Assembly (NCBI GenBank): GCA_900637135.1
Contig: LR134353.1
Span: forward strand, 3,658,001-3,722,000
Direction of reading: 5' to 3'
Source of the DNA: Mycolicibacterium flavescens
GTDB lineage: Bacteria; Actinomycetota; Actinomycetes; Mycobacteriales; Mycobacteriaceae
DNA length: 64,000 nucleotides
Positions 61,133-64,000 of the stretch are shown piece after piece; position 1 is the stretch's first letter; each line of letters opens with the position of its first letter. Under the pieces are notes generated by a model. It did not search any database and was not told the origin of the DNA. It saw nothing but the letters and a program-made list of their open reading frames with translations. Position numbers and translations under genes: made by a program.

Positions 61133-61870
61133 GTGGCAAGGCAGGCGACCGCGGAGAAGCGTCAACGACGCGAGCGCGGATCGATCAATCCCGACGACAT
61201 CATCAAGGGCGCCTTCGAACTCGCCGAAGAGGTGGGCATCGACAACCTGTCCATGCCGCTGCTCGGCAAGCATCTCGGCGTCGGCGTCACCAGCATCTAC
61301 TGGTACTTCCGCAAGAAGGACGATCTTCTCAACGCGATGACCGACCGCGCGCTGCGCCAGTACGTCTTCGCCACGCCCTACGTCGAAGCCAAAGACTGGC
61401 GCGAGACGCTGCGCAACCATGCCCACACCATGCGAAAGACGTTCATGGGCAACCCGATCCTTTGTGACCTGATCCTCATCCGGTCGGCGCTGAGCCCCCG
61501 GGTGGCCAAGCTCGGCGTGCAGGAGGTGGAGAAGGCGATCGCCGGCCTGGTGGAGGCTGGCCTGTCGGCCGAGGACGCGTTCGACACCTACTCGGCGGTC
61601 TCGGTGCACGTTCGCGGATCCGTTGTGCTGCACCGCCTTCGGGAGAAGAATCGGGCCGCCAACGAGGGCCCCAGCGATCTCGAGGACACCATGAGCATCG
61701 ACGCCGACAGCACACCGCTGCTGGCGTTGGTCACAGAGAAGGGCCACCACATCGGCGCGGCCGACGACAAGAACTTCGAGTTTGGTCTCGAGTGCATCCT
61801 CGACCGGGCGGAACGCCTGATCGACGACGCCGGCGCGAAGTCGGCGAAGAAGACCGCCCGCAAGCGCTAG
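61133..61870 (+). CDS. TetR-family transcriptional regulator (paralog 2)
   Basis: A 245-residue regulator from GTG 61133 with GGAGGT upstream. Its helix-turn-helix LGKHLGVGVTSIYWYFRKKD matches that of the 41372 regulator at nearly every residue, and ERGSIxPDDIIKGAFELAEE and MRKTFMGNPILCDLILIRSA are also shared. The C-terminal domain is longer and ends in a lysine/arginine-rich tail (AKSAKKTARKR). Identical recognition helices predict binding to the same palindrome, with different ligands possible. Confidence 0.93.
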   Translation: MARQATAEKRQRRERGSINPDDIIKGAFELAEEVGIDNLSMPLLGKHLGVGVTSIYWYFRKKDDLLNAMTDRALRQYVFATPYVEAKDWRETLRNHAHTMRKTFMGNPILCDLILIRSALSPRVAKLGVQEVEKAIAGLVEAGLSAEDAFDTYSAVSVHVRGSVVLHRLREKNRAANEGPSDLEDTMSIDADSTPLLALVTEKGHHIGAADDKNFEFGLECILDRAERLIDDAGAKSAKKTARKR

Positions 61871-61880
61871 ATGCGGGTTC

Positions 61881-61917
61881 GGTGTAGTTGGTCGCGCTCA
61901 CCGCAACCAACTACACC
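61881..61917. terminator. Perfect hairpin between convergent genes
   Basis: Arms GGTGTAGTTGGT (61881-61892) and ACCAACTACACC (61906-61917) are perfect 12-base complements around a 13-base loop, located between the convergent TetR and thiolase stops. A bidirectional terminator is the natural reading. Confidence 0.6.
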
Positions 61918-61925
61918 CAAGCCTG

Positions 61926-63101
61926 CTAGACCTCGACGACGACCGCGCCGCCCTGGCCGCCGCCGGCACACATGGCCGCGACGCCGATTCCGCCGCCGCG
62001 CCGCTGCAATTCGTAGACCAGCGTGGTGACCATCCGCGCGCCCGACGCCGCGATGGGATGGCCGAGGCTGCAACCACTTCCGGAGAAGTTCACCAGCTCC
62101 TCGTCGATGCCGTACTCGCGGCACGCCGCGATCGGCACCGACGCGAAAGCCTCGTTGATCTCCCACAGCGTGACGTCGGACGGCTTGAGGCCGGCGCGGT
62201 CGAGCACCTTGCCGATCACCTTCACCGCACCGAGCCCGCAGTCGCGCGGCGGCACACCCGCTGCGGCCCAGGCCTTCACGGTGGCCAGCGTGGTCAGGTT
62301 GTTGGCGGCGGCATAGTCGCTGTCGACTAGCGCTACCGCGGCGGCCGCGTCGTTGGTGCCGCTGCTGTTGCCCGCGGTGATCGAGAAGCCCTCGATCTCG
62401 GGGTGCAGGGGCTTGAGCCCGGCCAGCTTCTCGGCCGTGGTGTCGCGGCGCGGGTGCTCGTCGACGCTGAACTCGGTGACCGAGCCATCGAACTGCTGCA
62501 CCTTCAGCGGCACGATCTCGTCGACGAACTTGCCCGCGTCGATCGCGGCGATCGCGCGCTGGTGTGAGCGCGCAGCCCAGGCGTCCATCTCCTCGCGCGT
62601 GATGCCGACCGACTGCGCGGTGTTCCACCCGACGGTGATCGACATGTCGCGCGTCGGCGCGTCCGGCGTCTCGACGTGGGTGGGCGGCATCCACTTCTCT
62701 TCGAACTTCAGTTCAGGGCCCGGGATACGCCAGTTGACCAGCGGCGTCATCGACAGCGACTGCACACCGCCGGCGATCAGCGCACGTTCCATACCGGAGC
62801 CGATCTGCGCCGCGGCGTTGCCGATCGCGGTGAGGCTGCCCGCGCAGTGCCGGTTCACCGACTGGCCCGGGACATCCGGCAACCCGGCCGCGTCGGCCGC
62901 ATAGCGCGCCAAATCGCCCCCGCCATAATGGGATTCGGCGAAGATCAGATCGTCGATGTCGTTGGGGTCGATACCCGAGCGACGGATCACCTCCGGCAGG
63001 ACGGCGGTGATCAGCGTCTCCGGCGGAGTGTTGACCAGCGTCCCCTTGAAGGATCGGCCGATCGCGGTCCTGGCGGCACCGACGATGACGGGTGTTCCCA
63101 T
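61926..63101 (-). CDS. Acetyl-CoA acyltransferase (classical thiolase, FadA-type)
   Basis: A 391-residue thiolase from ATG 63101. All catalytic motifs are present: C86 in NRHCAGSL, the histidine in GCSLGHPIAASGARM, and the second cysteine in AAMCAGGGQGGA. The N-terminal VIVGAARTAIGRSFKG is canonical. It performs the thiolytic cleavage of 3-ketoacyl-CoA, in contrast to the atypical 47201 protein. Its upstream region contains an imperfect AACAG-ATA-CTGTA arrangement, but not the same orientation as the TetR-type sites. Confidence 0.94.
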   Translation of the reverse strand: MGTPVIVGAARTAIGRSFKGTLVNTPPETLITAVLPEVIRRSGIDPNDIDDLIFAESHYGGGDLARYAADAAGLPDVPGQSVNRHCAGSLTAIGNAAAQIGSGMERALIAGGVQSLSMTPLVNWRIPGPELKFEEKWMPPTHVETPDAPTRDMSITVGWNTAQSVGITREEMDAWAARSHQRAIAAIDAGKFVDEIVPLKVQQFDGSVTEFSVDEHPRRDTTAEKLAGLKPLHPEIEGFSITAGNSSGTNDAAAAVALVDSDYAAANNLTTLATVKAWAAAGVPPRDCGLGAVKVIGKVLDRAGLKPSDVTLWEINEAFASVPIAACREYGIDEELVNFSGSGCSLGHPIAASGARMVTTLVYELQRRGGGIGVAAMCAGGGQGGAVVVEV

Positions 63102-63165
63102 GTTTCTACCTCGGGTTTCGACGTTAACGACGTTACAAAACTAACAGATACTGTAGCGGACGCCG

Positions 63166-64000
63166 CTACTCGGGCTCCGGTACATGGAAATGCTCGTCAC
63201 GCAGCCGGAACGCCTCCTTGGTGCCGTGCTGGGCGCGGGTCTTGACGAAGTTGAATTCCCCCTCTGCGAACTGCAGGTTCGTCCCGTACGCATGGAACAG
63301 GTAGCTCGCCACTTCCTCGCCCTGGTAGGCCTGGCTCTGCTCGACGAGGCGGAACGCCTCCTTGGCGATCACGACGCCGTCGGCGGGCATCTTGGCGGCC
63401 TTCTCCGCCCAGTACCGGGCCCGCTTGGTCACCTGGTCTGCCTCGCAGGTCTCGGTGAAGACGCCGAGATGTTCGACCGAGCCGGCCTCGACGATGTCGC
63501 CGGTCAGCAGCAGTCGGCGCGCCAGCACGGGGCCCAGCCGATGGAAGAACATGTGCAGGCTGCCCAGCGCGGGCCCCAGGAACCGGGTGGCAGGCATGCC
63601 GATCTTGGTGGTGCGGGCGATGACGGAGATGTCGGTCATCAGCGCCATCTCGAAGCCGCCGCCCAGGGCGTACCCGCTGATCTCCCCCACCGTGACCTTC
63701 GGAAAGCCCATGAAGTTGTGGTAGAAGCCGAACGACTTGCGATCCACCGTGAGCCGGCGCCGTTGGCTCGGGCGCCGCTTGGCTTGCGCCGAGTCCTTCT
63801 CGCCATACCAGCCGTACGCGTTGTTCATATCGGCCCCCGTGCTGAACACCCCCTCGGCGCCGCGCAGCAACACGACGGTGATGTCGTCGTCCTCGGCAAC
63901 CTGGTCGAGGTAGCGACCGACGGTCTCGCGCATCGCCGCGTCGTAGGAGTTGCGCTGCGCGGGGTTGTTCAGCGTGATGGTCGCGATCCGCTTGTCGCGG
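63166..64000 (-). CDS. Enoyl-CoA hydratase/isomerase (5' end outside window)
   Basis: The frame is open to the window edge; visible sequence begins RDKRIATITLNNPAQRNSY and gives about 278 residues, so only a short N-terminus is missing. GAEGVFSTGADM and GYALGGGFEMALMTDISV show the oxyanion hole and the first catalytic glutamate; the second glutamate position reads MPATRFLGPA and lacks Glu. A long C-terminal extension (ASYLFHAYGTNLQFAEGEFN) carries the usual crotonase trimer helix. It probably hydrates or isomerises an enoyl-CoA upstream of the thiolase. Confidence 0.88.
   Translation of the reverse strand, partial: RDKRIATITLNNPAQRNSYDAAMRETVGRYLDQVAEDDDITVVLLRGAEGVFSTGADMNNAYGWYGEKDSAQAKRRPSQRRRLTVDRKSFGFYHNFMGFPKVTVGEISGYALGGGFEMALMTDISVIARTTKIGMPATRFLGPALGSLHMFFHRLGPVLARRLLLTGDIVEAGSVEHLGVFTETCEADQVTKRARYWAEKAAKMPADGVVIAKEAFRLVEQSQAYQGEEVASYLFHAYGTNLQFAEGEFNFVKTRAQHGTKEAFRLRDEHFHVPEPE

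Noticed and set aside
63133..63158. TAACAG-ATA-CTGTAG upstream of the FadA-type thiolase as a sixth TetR-type site
   Set aside because: The arms are in the opposite order (ACAG...CTGT) from the consensus (CTGTAA...TTACAG) and the match is short, so it was not counted.
1..64000. Mobile elements, phage genes, CRISPR arrays, tRNA or rRNA genes
   Set aside because: No transposase or integrase motifs, no regularly spaced repeats of CRISPR size and no tRNA cloverleaf were noticed by eye; island status of the left part therefore rests only on composition, spacing and gene remnants.

Overview
The window looks like chromosomal DNA of a Mycobacterium or Mycolicibacterium relative. The evidence is high GC, frequent GTG and TTG starts, a mycofactocin-type short-chain dehydrogenase (SDR), LLM-class (F420/FMN-type) oxidoreductases, SCP-x/Ltp-type thiolase, paired FadE-type acyl-CoA dehydrogenases and a small secreted protein of a mycobacterial type. 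No tRNA, rRNA, CRISPR array, transposase or phage gene was seen. Nearly every gene belongs to catabolism of a hydrophobic, probably alicyclic, terpenoid or steroid-like carboxylic substrate. The substrate itself cannot be read from the sequence.

Left part (1 to about 39.2 kb): by eye lower in GC, loosely packed, with several intergenic stretches of 0.4-0.75 kb and at least one decayed SDR tail. It holds an LLM oxidoreductase (cut by the window start), two Old-Yellow-Enzyme/Fe-S/FAD reductases flanking a SnoaL-like protein, two P450s (one with its own 3Fe-4S ferredoxin), SDRs, an ALDH and family III CoA-transferase pair, a tandem-GntR regulator, two amidohydrolase-2 proteins, an APH-like kinase with an acyl-CoA dehydrogenase, a MarR-Rieske-MaoC-acyl-CoA ligase run, and a second acyl-CoA ligase/LLM/SnoaL/GntR/SDR run. 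A motif AGTTGACT with conserved flanks recurs in its intergenic regions.

Boundary (39.2-40.2 kb): a secreted protein, the orphan C-terminal tail of an SDR, and the first perfect TACTGTAA-N3-TTACAGTA palindrome. From here on the DNA is by eye richer in GC and tightly packed with overlapping ATGA/GTGA junctions.

Right part (40.1-64 kb): a P450-TetR pair, an ALDH and CoA-transferase paralogous to the left-hand pair, an orphan molybdopterin oxidoreductase, an atypical thiolase, three amidohydrolase-2 proteins, an alpha/beta hydrolase, a BaiE-like SnoaL protein, an NAD-dependent epimerase-type reductase, a two-subunit acyl-CoA dehydrogenase, an acyl-CoA ligase, two crotonase-fold proteins (one cut by the window end), a DapA-type aldolase, an SDR, a second TetR and a classical thiolase. 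Four clear copies plus one degenerate copy of the palindrome sit at the promoters, and the two TetR proteins have nearly identical recognition helices. This suggests one coherent regulon of about 20 genes.

Inferred logic: P450 hydroxylation, SDR and ALDH oxidation to an acid, CoA activation by transferase or ligase, then desaturation, hydration, retro-aldol or thiolytic cleavage. The roles of the amidohydrolase-2, SnoaL and molybdopterin proteins are open. The most novel-looking items are the TetR/palindrome regulon, the tandem GntR regulator with a coupled leader ORF, and the repeated association of ACMSD-type amidohydrolases with CoA-ester enzymes.
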